From contig JABZIV010000037.1 in NCBI GenBank assembly GCA_015258095.1, forward strand, positions 1-18,316: a stretch of DNA of 18,316 bases, read 5' to 3'. The notes under the pieces were generated by a model, which was not told the origin of the DNA, ran no database searches, and saw only the letters and a program-made list of their open reading frames with translations. This document shows positions 1 through 8,733 of this stretch, one piece after another. Each line of letters opens with the position of its first letter. Position 1 is the first letter of the stretch. A program made the position numbers and the translations under genes. The stretch is from Lachnospiraceae bacterium. Lineage in GTDB: Bacteria > Bacillota > Clostridia > Lachnospirales > Lachnospiraceae.

Positions 1-502
1 CTTTATTTGCTCTTCCCCGATAGCGAATCTGTACCTCATTCTCCTCCGTCAAGGTATAGCTGACCGTGAAATCGAGATCTCCCGGAAATCCCTGGTCCAT
101 ATCTTTGGAGAAGAGGACAAAAGTCACCGTATTCTCGCTATAGTCTTTCAGTTGAAAAAGTCTTCTTCCGTAATAATCCGGACCGGAATGGCAATTGCTC
201 GTTTGCCCGTCATTCAGAAAAAGACGGTACTCTTTTCCGTTAATCTGAAACTTTCCTCCCGCAATGCGATTGCTGTTCCGTCCTACAATTTCTCCCATGT
301 GCCCGGGGTTTTCCATGATATCTTGCCAGTCTCCGACAGAAAGAAGAAGATCTAAGGGTTTTCCACTGCGATTGGGAAAGAGAAGAGAAAGCCAGACTCC
401 TCCAAGGTCCGTAAAGCTGGCCTGAACACCGTTTTTATTCTTCATTGTATAAAGATGCACTTCTCTTCCATCCACAAAATGTCCCAAGGTCTCAATCTTC
501 AT
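1..502 (-). CDS. galM: Aldose 1-epimerase (galactose mutarotase), 3' part outside window
   Basis: Interconverts the alpha and beta anomers of galactose and so feeds alpha-galactose to galactokinase in the Leloir pathway; cytosolic. Translating the minus strand from the ATG at 502 gives 167 residues open to the window edge. They include the family signatures GRNSNRIAGGKF (74-85, with the substrate-binding Arg79) and NCHSGPD (103-109). His105 corresponds to the first catalytic-site His of L. lactis GalM. GFPGDLDFTVSYTL (138-151) is also typical. The second His and the catalytic Glu lie beyond the window, so completeness cannot be judged. The start is supported by GGAAGGAG placed 6 nt before ATG. 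It lies downstream of asd, separated by a strong terminator, and so is apart from galK-galE-galT, which sit about 5.5 kb upstream. No convincing promoter is seen. Family assignment is secure. Confidence 0.93.
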   Translation of the reverse strand, partial: MKIETLGHFVDGREVHLYTMKNKNGVQASFTDLGGVWLSLLFPNRSGKPLDLLLSVGDWQDIMENPGHMGEIVGRNSNRIAGGKFQINGKEYRLFLNDGQTSNCHSGPDYYGRRLFQLKDYSENTVTFVLFSKDMDQGFPGDLDFTVSYTLTEENEVQIRYRGRANK

Positions 503-535
503 GTCCTGCTCCTTCCGGTAAACCCCCCATGAGAT

Positions 536-594
536 AAAAAGAGGATGCACGGAAAAAGAAAGTCTTTCTCCAGCCCTTTCTTTTCCTGCATCCT
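536..594 (-). terminator. Rho-independent terminator after asd
   Basis: An inverted repeat pairs 542-562 with 576-594. The arms are AGGATGCA plus GGAAAAAGAAAG on one side and CTTTCTTTTCC plus TGCATCCT on the other, with one or two bulged bases and a 13-nt loop. On the minus strand it is followed by a run of five T (540-536). It begins 7 bp after the asd stop and separates the parE-parC-asd stretch from galM. Confidence 0.85.
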
Positions 595-600
595 ACTCTC

Positions 601-1680
601 CTATTTCGTAATATAGTTCAATGCAACAAGCATCTCAGCGGAAAGAACACCGCCTCCTGCCGCTCCTCGTAAAGTATTATGACTTAAACCGACAAACTTA
701 TAATCAAAGAGACTGTCCTCCCGAAGTCTTCCGATCGAAATCCCCATGCCCTGTTCAAAATTCACATCTTCCTTCACCGAAGGACGATTCTCTTCTTCCA
801 AATACTGAATAAACTGCTTCGGCGCAGAGGGAAGGCATTTTTCCTGCGGTAAGCCCTTAAAATTCCGCAGTGCTTCGATTAACTCTTCTTTTGTGGGCTT
901 CTTTCGAAAAGACACGGACACGGTTGCCGTATGCCCGTTTAAAACCGGTACACGAATACACTGCGCACTGATCAGGAGATCTTCTTTCAACTGTACACCA
1001 TGATCCGTGAGAGTGCCTAAAACGCGTAAGGGTTCTCTCTCCGACTTTTCCTCTTCTCCTCCGATATACGGAATAATATTCCCTACCATCTCCGGCCAGG
1101 TCTGAAAATTCTTACCCGCACCGCTAATGGCCTGATAGGTGGAAACCACTGCCTGATACGGCTCGAACGCTTTCCATGCAGCAAGCGCCGGCGTATAAGA
1201 TTGAATCGAACAGTTGGGTTTCACGGCAATAAAACCTTTCTTCGTGCCGAGACGCTTTCTCTGTCTATCGATTAACTGATAATGTTCAGGATTAATCTCC
1301 GGAACCACCATCGGAACATCCTCTGTCCAACGATGTGCAGAATTGTTGGATACAACCGGAAGTTCCGCTTTCGCATAAGCTTCTTCAATGGCTTTGATTT
1401 CTTCCTTCTTCATATCCACTGCGGAAAAAACAAAGTCCAATCCTTCTTTCACCGAATCAATATCCGATACGTCCTTCACTATCATATCTTTTACGAAATC
1501 CGGCATCGGCACATCCAGCTTCCAACGATCGCCGATAGCCTCTTCATATCGCTTTCCCTTAGAACGGGGTGATGCCGCAAGGGTTGTTAAGCTGAACCAC
1601 GGATGGTTCTCCAGCAACGTGATAAAACGCTGTCCAACCATTCCTGTCGCTCCTAAAATACCTACTTTAAACTTATCCAT
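601..1680 (-). CDS. asd: Aspartate-semialdehyde dehydrogenase
   Basis: Reduces aspartyl-4-phosphate to aspartate semialdehyde with NADPH, the branch point to lysine/diaminopimelate, threonine and methionine; cytosolic. The 359-residue protein is of the archaeal/fungal-like ASADH subclass, and its length fits. The NADP-binding loop GILGATGMVGQRF is at 8-19. The nucleophile motif KPNCS puts Cys157 at the active site. The catalytic-base region CIRVPVLNGHTATVSV places His250. GAAGGG-type C-terminal motifs (RGAAGGGV) are present. The ATG at 1680 is preceded by AGAGGAAG at a suitable distance. It lies 77 bp downstream of parC on the same strand with no terminator between, so it may be read from the parE-parC transcript. 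Its product supplies diaminopimelate for peptidoglycan, but no other lysine-pathway gene is near. Confidence 0.96.
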   Translation of the reverse strand: MDKFKVGILGATGMVGQRFITLLENHPWFSLTTLAASPRSKGKRYEEAIGDRWKLDVPMPDFVKDMIVKDVSDIDSVKEGLDFVFSAVDMKKEEIKAIEEAYAKAELPVVSNNSAHRWTEDVPMVVPEINPEHYQLIDRQRKRLGTKKGFIAVKPNCSIQSYTPALAAWKAFEPYQAVVSTYQAISGAGKNFQTWPEMVGNIIPYIGGEEEKSEREPLRVLGTLTDHGVQLKEDLLISAQCIRVPVLNGHTATVSVSFRKKPTKEELIEALRNFKGLPQEKCLPSAPKQFIQYLEEENRPSVKEDVNFEQGMGISIGRLREDSLFDYKFVGLSHNTLRGAAGGGVLSAEMLVALNYITK

Positions 1681-1757
1681 ATCTTCCTCTTTCTTTTCTC
1701 TTTTCCTACTCTACACTCTTTAAAAGCTGTCTTTACGAAAAAACTTTCCGTTAAAAA

Positions 1758-3992
1758 CTAAGTTCGTTTCGTTCCTTTGCCTCCCCTCTTTCCCTGCTTC
1801 AAGCGGGAAAGAGCGATGGATTTATCCTCTCTTTGCACTTCACTTTGTTCTGAAAGAAGATAAACCGCTTTCAAGCTATCTCCTTTTCGTAAACTCATGA
1901 GAGATACTCCTCTTGCCGTCTTCTTCTGCATCGGAATCTCCGACAAAGAGAAACGAAGGAAGTACGCATCCTCGGACTCCAGCACAAGCTCTTCCCCTTC
2001 CTTCACCGTACATACAGAAAGAAGACTGTCCTCTACGAGCTTTGTTGCCTGCACTAAACGATTCTGGGTATCAAATTCCTTCCCCTCTACCTGCTTACCA
2101 AAGGCATTTTTTGTAACAAAGAGAAGCTTCTCTCCCAGTAAATCTGTCTTTGCAAAAACAGAAAGTACCTGCTCCTTATCTGAGGAAAAACGACTGAGAT
2201 TATCCAAGGGAATTCCCTTATCTTTAAATTTGGCTATCGGATAATCCAGTACCTTTACCTGATGCAGGTTTCCCTCGCTGGTAAAGAAGAGAAGTCTATC
2301 CGTATTTTTGCAGGAAACAACGAAAGGATATTCTGCGATAACGGCTTCCTTATTCCGCTGATAAACCTGCGGTTCCAGAAGTTTTCCATACCCGAAACGA
2401 TCCTGTACAAAGAAAAGTTCCGTCTCCACAATCGCATTTTCATCATAAACCGCTTCTTCCAGGTTATCAATAGCCGTTTTCCGCTCTCTGCCGAATTCTG
2501 CACGAATCTCCGTGAGTTCCGTCTCTAAATGCCGGTATAAGACCGTCTTGGAAGAAAGAATGGCCTTATAATTTTTGATATTTTTCAGGGTTTCCCGATG
2601 GGATTTCTGTAAAGAAAGGATTTCCAGTCCGATCAACTTGGAAAGGCGCATATCCAGAATCGCCTGTGCCTGTACTTCCGTAAAAGAAAACTGCTCAATA
2701 TCCTTTAAGAAAACAAGATCCCTGTCCTTTAACTGGAGAACACTGCTGTCTCCTTCCATCAGGGCAATCTTGGCTTCTTTTTGGCTCTTTGCTCCACGAA
2801 GCAAAGCAATGATGGCATCAATCACATCCACTGCATGGATGAGTCCTTCTTCAATTTCCCTCTTTTTTTCTTCTTTTTCCAGGAGTTTTCCAAATTTACT
2901 GTGTAAGCGCTCTTCCTGAAAAGAAAGATACTCCTCCAAAATACGCTTTAGCGAAAGGGTCTCCGGTCTTCCTTTGGCTATGGCAAGCATATTTACCGGA
3001 AAGCTGTCTTCCAGTTTGGTTTTCTTATATAAGATATTCTTGATTCGTTCTACATCCGCATTGTTCTTCAGTTCCAGAACAATCCGAATACCCTGTTCTC
3101 CCGACTGATTCGAAATATCCGTAATATCCGTAATTTTCTTTTCGTCACAGAGTTGCGCCACATCCTGCATAAACTTGCTGATGCCTGCCCCAATCATCGT
3201 GTACGGAATTTCCGTGACAACCAACTTATCCTTATCGCTCTTCCCTTCTTTTTTCTCAAAGACGAGCTTTCCCCGAAGACGGAGTTTTCCCTGCCCGGTA
3301 GCATAAATTTCCGCCAAATCATCTTTGTTGGCAATAAAGCCGCCCGTAGGAAAATCGGGGCCTTTCATGATTTCCAGCATCTCTTTCAGACGCATTTCCG
3401 GATTCTTCATATAAGCAAGAATCAGGTCAATAAGTTCCTTAAGGTTATGAGAGGGCGTCGAGGTCGTCATGCCTACCGCAATCCCTTCCGACCCGTTTAA
3501 AAGAAAATACGGAAGTTTTGCCGGAAGAACGACCGGTTCAAGAAGCTTTCCATCATAATTCGGCTGAAACGGAACAGAAAGGGAAAGGTCCTCCAGCATC
3601 GTTTTCTCCGTAAATGCTTCCAGCCTCGCCTCAGTGTAACGGGGAGCCGCAGCGGAGTCCCCTTCAATAGAGCCGAAATTTCCCTGTCCTTCCACCAATG
3701 CCTGCATCCGCTTGAAGCCTTGTGCCAAAACAACAAGGGTTTCGTAGATGGAACTGTCTCCGTGCGGATGATACTTTCCCATGGTATCTCCGCAGATTCT
3801 TGCAGACTTTAGGGTCGGTCGATCGTGAAAAACCCGTAGTTCTCCCATATCGAAAAGGACTCTTCTCTGTACCGGCTTTAAGCCGTCTCGAATATCCGGC
3901 ACCGCTCTGCTTGTAATGACACTCATTGAATAGTCCAGATAGGACTTCTGCATCTCCTCAGAAAATTCCGTGCTTAAAATTTGCTCTGCCAT
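1758..3992 (-). CDS. parC: DNA topoisomerase IV subunit A (ParC-like)
   Basis: Breakage-reunion subunit of a type IIA topoisomerase; with ParE it decatenates daughter chromosomes. The 744-residue protein has the winged-helix/tower core in the first ~500 residues and a short C-terminal domain. The catalytic tyrosine is Tyr119 in APRYTEARL. The quinolone pocket reads HPHGDSSIYE, with Ser80 and Glu84. These are the residues and numbering of quinolone-susceptible S. aureus GrlA/ParC, which supports ParC rather than GyrA. A canonical GyrA box is not seen in the first blade; a similar string, RGGKG, occurs at the extreme C-terminus (about 737-741). AAGGAT precedes the ATG at 3992. It starts 28 bp after the parE stop, so the two form an operon. 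A second gyrase-A-like paralogue cannot be strictly excluded. Confidence 0.92.
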   Translation of the reverse strand: MAEQILSTEFSEEMQKSYLDYSMSVITSRAVPDIRDGLKPVQRRVLFDMGELRVFHDRPTLKSARICGDTMGKYHPHGDSSIYETLVVLAQGFKRMQALVEGQGNFGSIEGDSAAAPRYTEARLEAFTEKTMLEDLSLSVPFQPNYDGKLLEPVVLPAKLPYFLLNGSEGIAVGMTTSTPSHNLKELIDLILAYMKNPEMRLKEMLEIMKGPDFPTGGFIANKDDLAEIYATGQGKLRLRGKLVFEKKEGKSDKDKLVVTEIPYTMIGAGISKFMQDVAQLCDEKKITDITDISNQSGEQGIRIVLELKNNADVERIKNILYKKTKLEDSFPVNMLAIAKGRPETLSLKRILEEYLSFQEERLHSKFGKLLEKEEKKREIEEGLIHAVDVIDAIIALLRGAKSQKEAKIALMEGDSSVLQLKDRDLVFLKDIEQFSFTEVQAQAILDMRLSKLIGLEILSLQKSHRETLKNIKNYKAILSSKTVLYRHLETELTEIRAEFGRERKTAIDNLEEAVYDENAIVETELFFVQDRFGYGKLLEPQVYQRNKEAVIAEYPFVVSCKNTDRLLFFTSEGNLHQVKVLDYPIAKFKDKGIPLDNLSRFSSDKEQVLSVFAKTDLLGEKLLFVTKNAFGKQVEGKEFDTQNRLVQATKLVEDSLLSVCTVKEGEELVLESEDAYFLRFSLSEIPMQKKTARGVSLMSLRKGDSLKAVYLLSEQSEVQREDKSIALSRLKQGKRGGKGTKRT

Positions 3993-4020
3993 AGTTATCC
4001 TTTACTATCCCAATTTCTTT

Positions 4021-5949
4021 CTACGTATCGATTTCCGCTTCGTTCGCATGATTAAAAATAAACTCTCTTCTGGGGCCGACTTCCGTTCCCATGAGCATCG
4101 TTGTTACTCTGGAAGCAAGTTTCGCATCCTCAATTTCTACACGCTTTAAAACTCGATTTTCCGGATTGAGCGAAGTCTCCCAAAGTTCCTTCGGGTTCAT
4201 CTCTCCCAGTCCCTTGAACCGTTTCAGGTCGTACCCCTCGCTTCCGTGCTTCTTCTGATATTCACTCAACGCTTTTTCATCATAGAGATAAATCGGTTTT
4301 TCCGTCTTCTTCACCGGCGTCACAAGATAGAGAGGAGGCATCGATACATAAATATGTCCTTCCTGTATCAACTCCGGCATAAAACGATAAAAGAAGGTGA
4401 GCAGCAAGGTATCGATATGACTTCCGTCAACATCGGCATCCGTCATCAGGATAATTTTATGATAACGCAGCTTGGAAATATCAAAATCGTTTCCGTAACC
4501 TTCTGAAAATCCGCAGCCGAAAGCATTAATCATGGTCTTGATCTCGGCATTGGCCAGAACCTTATCCATGGAAGCCTTCTCCACATTTAAAATCTTTCCC
4601 CGCAAAGGAAGAATTGCCTGTGTATGCCGATTCCGGGAGGTCTTCGCGGAACCGCCTGCACTGTCTCCCTCCACAATAAAAATCTCGCATTCCTCCGCAT
4701 TCTTCGAAATGCAGTTCGCGAGTTTCCCGTTGGAATCGAAACTGTACTTGGACTTGGAAAGCAGATTGACCTTTGCTTTCTCCTCCTGCCTTCGGATCTT
4801 GGCAGACTTCTCCGCGCAATGAAGAATCTCTTTGATAACTTCCACATTGCGGTCGAAGTATCGCTCCAGTTCTTCTCCCGTAATCTGGGAAACCTCTTTG
4901 GCTGCCTCTAAAGAAGCCAGTTTCGTCTTCGTCTGCCCTTCAAACACCGGTTCCGGAAATTTCACGGAAAGAACCATAACCATTCCGTTTCGGCTGTCCG
5001 CTCCGGTGAAGTTTGCATCCTTCTCCTTCAGTACGCCCAGTTGTCTCGCGTATCCGTTGACCAGTTGCAGGAATTTTGACTTAAAACCGACAATGTGGGT
5101 TCCCCCTTCAACGGTATAGATGCCATTACAAAATCCTAAAATATTCTCTTCAAAGCTATCCGTAAACTGGAATGCACACTCCAATTCTGTTTTCTCGCTT
5201 TTTCCTTTGAAGTAAATTACCGGCGTAACCGCTTTTTCCGCGTCTTTCACCAGTTCTTCAACGAAAGAAACGATTCCATGCGGCTCATAATACTCTATAT
5301 GTACCGGCTCCTCCCCTCTCTCATCCGTAAAATAGAGATGCAGGTTCGGGTTCAGATACGCCGTCTCATGCAGACGGGATTCCAACCAATCTTCTTTAAA
5401 CCGTGTTTTTTCAAAAATGCTGTCATCCGGAATAAAAGTGGTTTCCGTTCCACTCTCTTTGCTCTTCCCGACAACCGGAAGAAGGCCGTCTTCCAACTCT
5501 TTTATCGGGACTCCTCTTGCGTACTCATCTTCGTAAATTTTTCCATCTTTAAAAACACGCACACGCATATAGCTGGACAAAGCATTCACTACGGATGAGC
5601 CTACTCCATGTAATCCCCCCGAAGTCTTATAGGAAGAATGGTCAAATTTTCCTCCCGCATGAAGGGTCGTCATGACAATTCGCTCCGCTGAGACACCTTT
5701 TTGATGACGATCCACCGGAATGCCTCTGCCTTTGTCCCGCACGGTGCAGGAACCGTCTTTATGCAAGGTCACATAAATCTCCGTACCGTAACCGGCAAGA
5801 TGCTCATCCACCGAATTATCGAGAATTTCATAAATTAAATGGTTAAGTCCCCTATTTCCGATAGAACCGATATACATCCCCGGTCTTCGCCGCACGGCCT
5901 CCAGCCCTTCCAGGACGGTAATACTGTCTGCATTGTAACTCTTTGCCAT
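4021..5949 (-). CDS. parE: DNA topoisomerase IV subunit B (ParE-like)
   Basis: ATPase subunit of the type IIA topoisomerase formed with the adjacent ParC. The 642-residue protein has a complete domain series. The GHKL ATPase is seen in EILDNSVDE (41-49, catalytic Glu41 and Mg-binding Asn45), GRGIPV (74-79) and GGLHGVGSSVVNALS (111-125). The transducer carries the QTK loop (340-342). The Toprim domain has EGDSAGG (427-433) and TDADVDGSH (503-511). The C-terminal signature FKGLGEMNP is at 578-586. The short length without an insert fits Gram-positive ParE/GyrB. AAAGGAG lies just upstream of the ATG at 5949, in the 11-bp gap after the galT stop. Assignment as ParE rather than GyrB rests on the ParC-like partner downstream; GyrB is the alternative. 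Confidence 0.92.
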   Translation of the reverse strand: MAKSYNADSITVLEGLEAVRRRPGMYIGSIGNRGLNHLIYEILDNSVDEHLAGYGTEIYVTLHKDGSCTVRDKGRGIPVDRHQKGVSAERIVMTTLHAGGKFDHSSYKTSGGLHGVGSSVVNALSSYMRVRVFKDGKIYEDEYARGVPIKELEDGLLPVVGKSKESGTETTFIPDDSIFEKTRFKEDWLESRLHETAYLNPNLHLYFTDERGEEPVHIEYYEPHGIVSFVEELVKDAEKAVTPVIYFKGKSEKTELECAFQFTDSFEENILGFCNGIYTVEGGTHIVGFKSKFLQLVNGYARQLGVLKEKDANFTGADSRNGMVMVLSVKFPEPVFEGQTKTKLASLEAAKEVSQITGEELERYFDRNVEVIKEILHCAEKSAKIRRQEEKAKVNLLSKSKYSFDSNGKLANCISKNAEECEIFIVEGDSAGGSAKTSRNRHTQAILPLRGKILNVEKASMDKVLANAEIKTMINAFGCGFSEGYGNDFDISKLRYHKIILMTDADVDGSHIDTLLLTFFYRFMPELIQEGHIYVSMPPLYLVTPVKKTEKPIYLYDEKALSEYQKKHGSEGYDLKRFKGLGEMNPKELWETSLNPENRVLKRVEIEDAKLASRVTTMLMGTEVGPRREFIFNHANEAEIDT

Positions 5950-5960
5950 TTTTCTCCTTT

Positions 5961-7502
5961 TTATGCTTCTCTCTCCAGTGACTGTACAAAACGCCGAAAT
6001 CCTTCTCGGCCTTCTTCCGTATCTTTAAATATGCCGGCATCCCGAAGAACTTCCAGGAAAACCCTTCCCACTTCTTTCTGTAAAATCTCGCGGATATTTT
6101 CCTTCGTGATAGAGGAATACTTTCGTTTGATTTCTTCCGAAAAAGCAAAATGCTTCATCAGAACAGGATGCTTCGAGATATCTTCCTTTTTTACGATTGC
6201 GTCCCCCAGGGCGGATAACTCCCCCTCTAATCTCGAAGGCAGAACCGCGAGTCCCATGACTTCAATCAAACCGATATTTTCTTTCTTGATATTGTGCCAC
6301 TCCTCATGCGGGTGGAAAACGCCAAGAGGATGCTCCTCAGTCGTTCGATTATTGCGGAGCACGAGGTCCATTTCATACAGTCCATCCCGCATTCTGGCAA
6401 TCGGTGTAATCGTATTGTGCAAGGTCTCTCCCGTATGAGAAAGAATCCCCAGTGCTTTATCATTATAGGCTCTAAAACGGCTTAGGATAAAACTTGCCGC
6501 CGAAGAACAGTCTTCCGCATCTTTTCCTCTCAGTCGGATAACGGACATCGGCCAATTCACAATAGAAAAATGAATGCCGGAAAAACGCTGTAAGGAAAAG
6601 GCTTCTCGCTCTCCCGCCTTCTCCATCGGAAAAACATACCGTCCTCCCTGAAAATGCTCGTGAGAGAGGATGGAGCCGCCAACAATCGGTAAATCCGCAT
6701 TGGAGCCGATAAAATAATGGGGAAACTGCGTAAGAAAAGAACAGAGCTTACGAAAAACCGTCTCATCAATCTTCATCGGCCGATGTTCCTTATGAAACAC
6801 GATGCAGTGCTCAGGATAATACACATAAGGAGAATACTGAAAATAAAACGGTTCATCGGCAAGGGTCAGCGGAATAACTCTATGGTTCTCTCTTGCCGGA
6901 AAATCCAATCTTCCAAAGTATCCCACACTCTCCTTACATAGCATACAGGACGGGTACGAATGAGAAACAGTCTTCCCCAGTAGCGCTATCTTCTTCGGAT
7001 CTTTTTCCGGTTTACTTAAATTGATACTAATGTCCAGTTCTCCATAAGGACTTTCCACTGTATACCGAATATCTTTCTTAATACGGTAACGGCGGATATA
7101 GTCACTGTCCTGACTAAACTTATAAAAAAAGTCTGTAGCCTCCTTTGGGGAATGCCGATAAAGAGAACAAAACCGATTCTGAACGGAAGACGGTCTGTCA
7201 GTAAGAATGCCCATTACACGCGTATCAAAGAGATCCCGCGTGATATTGCTATTATCCTCTATGATTCCCTTTAGCAGAGCAAAATCCAGAATTTCTGAAA
7301 GAAGCTTCTCTAACACTTCTCCGGACTCCACCCCGATATCCATAATTTCCTTTATCTTCTCTTGAACGGCCTCTTCTCTATACTCCTTCGGCTCATACTG
7401 TAGAAGCCCTGCCAGGCTGTTATAGATATAAACATAGTCCTCTTCCCGGATTAGTCCGGAAACCGCTCCATACGCCACAAAGCGCAACAAAACTTCTTCC
7501 AT
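5961..7502 (-). CDS. galT: UDP-glucose--hexose-1-phosphate uridylyltransferase, family 2
   Basis: Transfers UMP from UDP-glucose to galactose-1-phosphate, the middle step of the Leloir pathway. This is the longer, Firmicutes-type GalT2. The core motif GGSILSHEHFQGG contains the HxHxQ triad that carries the covalent uridylyl-histidine. The second half contains HNTITPIARMR and the HPHEEWHNIKKENIGLIEVMG block typical of the family. The start is uncertain. The frame is open back to a TTG at 7559 (532 aa), which lies 13 nt from GGAAGGAG, an unusually long spacing. An in-frame GTG lies at 7520. I prefer the ATG at 7502 (513 aa) because MEEVLLRFVAYGAVSGLI matches where family members usually begin, from memory of the family. 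It follows galE and precedes parE by 11 bp. Confidence 0.92.
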   Translation of the reverse strand: MEEVLLRFVAYGAVSGLIREEDYVYIYNSLAGLLQYEPKEYREEAVQEKIKEIMDIGVESGEVLEKLLSEILDFALLKGIIEDNSNITRDLFDTRVMGILTDRPSSVQNRFCSLYRHSPKEATDFFYKFSQDSDYIRRYRIKKDIRYTVESPYGELDISINLSKPEKDPKKIALLGKTVSHSYPSCMLCKESVGYFGRLDFPARENHRVIPLTLADEPFYFQYSPYVYYPEHCIVFHKEHRPMKIDETVFRKLCSFLTQFPHYFIGSNADLPIVGGSILSHEHFQGGRYVFPMEKAGEREAFSLQRFSGIHFSIVNWPMSVIRLRGKDAEDCSSAASFILSRFRAYNDKALGILSHTGETLHNTITPIARMRDGLYEMDLVLRNNRTTEEHPLGVFHPHEEWHNIKKENIGLIEVMGLAVLPSRLEGELSALGDAIVKKEDISKHPVLMKHFAFSEEIKRKYSSITKENIREILQKEVGRVFLEVLRDAGIFKDTEEGREGFRRFVQSLEREA

Positions 7503-7504
7503 CT

Positions 7505-7567
7505 CTATCGCACACTCCACTGCTTCACTCTGTTTTCGCTTCCCTTTGCCGCTTTCCAAAAAAGCAA
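7505..7567 (-). other. Possible 20-codon leader ORF before galT
   Basis: A TTG at 7567 lies exactly 5 nt after the strong Shine-Dalgarno GGAAGGAG (7580-7573). It opens a 20-codon frame, out of frame with galT, that ends with TAG at 7507-7505. That stop is only 2 nt before the ATG at 7502. The arrangement would suit translational coupling of galT, but no conservation evidence is available. The same Shine-Dalgarno could instead serve the in-frame TTG at 7559. Confidence 0.25.
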
Positions 7568-7610
7568 ACGTTCTCCTTCCAACCCGACCGCGAAGATATA
7601 TCCATGCAAT

Positions 7611-8630
7611 CTACTCCTGATATCCGTTCGGATTTTGGGACTGCCAGCGCCATGCATCCGCACACATTTCTTCAATTCCTCTCTCCGCCTTCCAATGCAG
7701 CTCCCTCTCCGCCTTCTCCGGGCTGGAGTAACAAGTGGCAATATCCCCGGCTCTTCTTCCATCTATCACATAGGGAAGGGGCTTCCCGCAGGCCTTCTCA
7801 AAAGCATGGATGATTTCTAAAACGGAATAGCCTTTTCCCGTACCTAAGTTACAGATAAATACGCCATCCTTTTTCTCCAATCTTTCCACTGCCTTTACAT
7901 GACCGTTTGCAAGGTCAACAACATGGATATAGTCTCTGACCCCCGTACCGTCTTTCGTATCATAATCATTGCCGTAAACATGCACTTTTTCCAAGGCACC
8001 GGACGCCACCTTTGCCACATAAGGCAATAGGTTATTCGGAATGCCTTTCGGATCCTCTCCGATTTTTCCGGAGTGATGGGCTCCAATCGGATTAAAGTAA
8101 CGCAGAAGAATCACATTCCACTCCGGACTCGCCTTCTGTAAATCGATCAGCATCTGTTCCTGCATCCATTTTGTCCATCCGTAGGGGTTCGTACAGATTC
8201 CTTTCGGACAATTCTCGGTAATCGGAATTTCTTTCGGATCTCCATAAACCGTTGCGGAGGAAGAAAAGATGATGTTACGACATCCTGCCTCTTCCATCAC
8301 CTGTACAAGATTTAAAGTTCCCGTCAGATTGTCATGGTAATAGAGAATCGGTTTCTGAACAGACTCCCCTACAGCCTTTAATCCGGCAAAATGAATCACG
8401 GCATAAATATCCGGATGTGCTTTAAAAATCCGATGAAGCGCTTCTTTATCCAACATATCCGCTTCATAAAACGGGAAATCCTTTCCGCTGATCTCCTTCA
8501 CTCTCTGAACGGCCTTGGGACTGGAATTATAAAAATTATCAAATCCGACCACTTCATATCCGTTTTCCAAGAGTGAAATCACGGTATGTGATCCGATGTA
8601 TCCGGCAGCTCCTGAAACTAAAATCTTCAT
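7611..8630 (-). CDS. galE: UDP-glucose 4-epimerase
   Basis: NAD-dependent interconversion of UDP-galactose and UDP-glucose, closing the Leloir cycle and supplying UDP-galactose to cell-surface glycans. The 339-residue length is typical. The Rossmann motif GAAGYIG is at 7-13. The catalytic set is Ser125 (in SSSATVYGD), Tyr150 and Lys154 (YGWTK), matching E. coli Ser124/Tyr149/Lys153. Asn180 is in RYFNPIGAH. The position equivalent to E. coli Tyr299 is Cys300 (in GDIATCYSSPEKA), as in human GALE Cys307. In known enzymes a small residue here allows N-acetylated UDP-hexosamines. GAGGGG lies 6 nt before the ATG at 8630. It sits between galK and galT with a 132-bp leader upstream that carries direct repeats. 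Confidence 0.97.
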   Translation of the reverse strand: MKILVSGAAGYIGSHTVISLLENGYEVVGFDNFYNSSPKAVQRVKEISGKDFPFYEADMLDKEALHRIFKAHPDIYAVIHFAGLKAVGESVQKPILYYHDNLTGTLNLVQVMEEAGCRNIIFSSSATVYGDPKEIPITENCPKGICTNPYGWTKWMQEQMLIDLQKASPEWNVILLRYFNPIGAHHSGKIGEDPKGIPNNLLPYVAKVASGALEKVHVYGNDYDTKDGTGVRDYIHVVDLANGHVKAVERLEKKDGVFICNLGTGKGYSVLEIIHAFEKACGKPLPYVIDGRRAGDIATCYSSPEKAERELHWKAERGIEEMCADAWRWQSQNPNGYQE

Positions 8631-8653
8631 TTCGTACCCCTCTCATTATGTTT

Positions 8654-8710
8654 TTCTATTCCGTAAGCTTCTATCCTATCTTTTCTTCTATTCCGTAGAC
8701 TTCTATCCTA
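8654..8710 (-). repeat. Two 25-bp direct repeats in the galK-galE gap
   Basis: Copies at 8654-8678 and 8686-8710 match at 23 of 25 positions (core TTCTATTCCGTA, then CTTCTATCCTA, plus-strand reading) with a 32-bp period. They fall in the leader of galE, downstream of a candidate promoter and upstream of the ribosome-binding site. This could be a repeated protein-binding site or a simple tandem duplication. Confidence 0.7.
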
Positions 8711-8733
8711 CGTTTTTTATCTCCGGCTTCTAA

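Noticed and set aside
1737..1757. Small inverted repeat ACGAAAA / TTTCCGT between parC and asd
   Set aside because: It has a mismatch and no T-run after it on the minus strand, so it is not a credible terminator.
1681..1757. Lysine or other riboswitch before asd
   Set aside because: The gap is only 77 bp and shows no riboswitch-like architecture.
3735..3770. Quinolone-resistance mutations in ParC
   Set aside because: Ser80 and Glu84 are the susceptible-type residues.
5839..6438. 199-codon plus-strand open frame
   Set aside because: It lies antisense over parE and galT, both clearly coding, and its translation has no recognisable motif.
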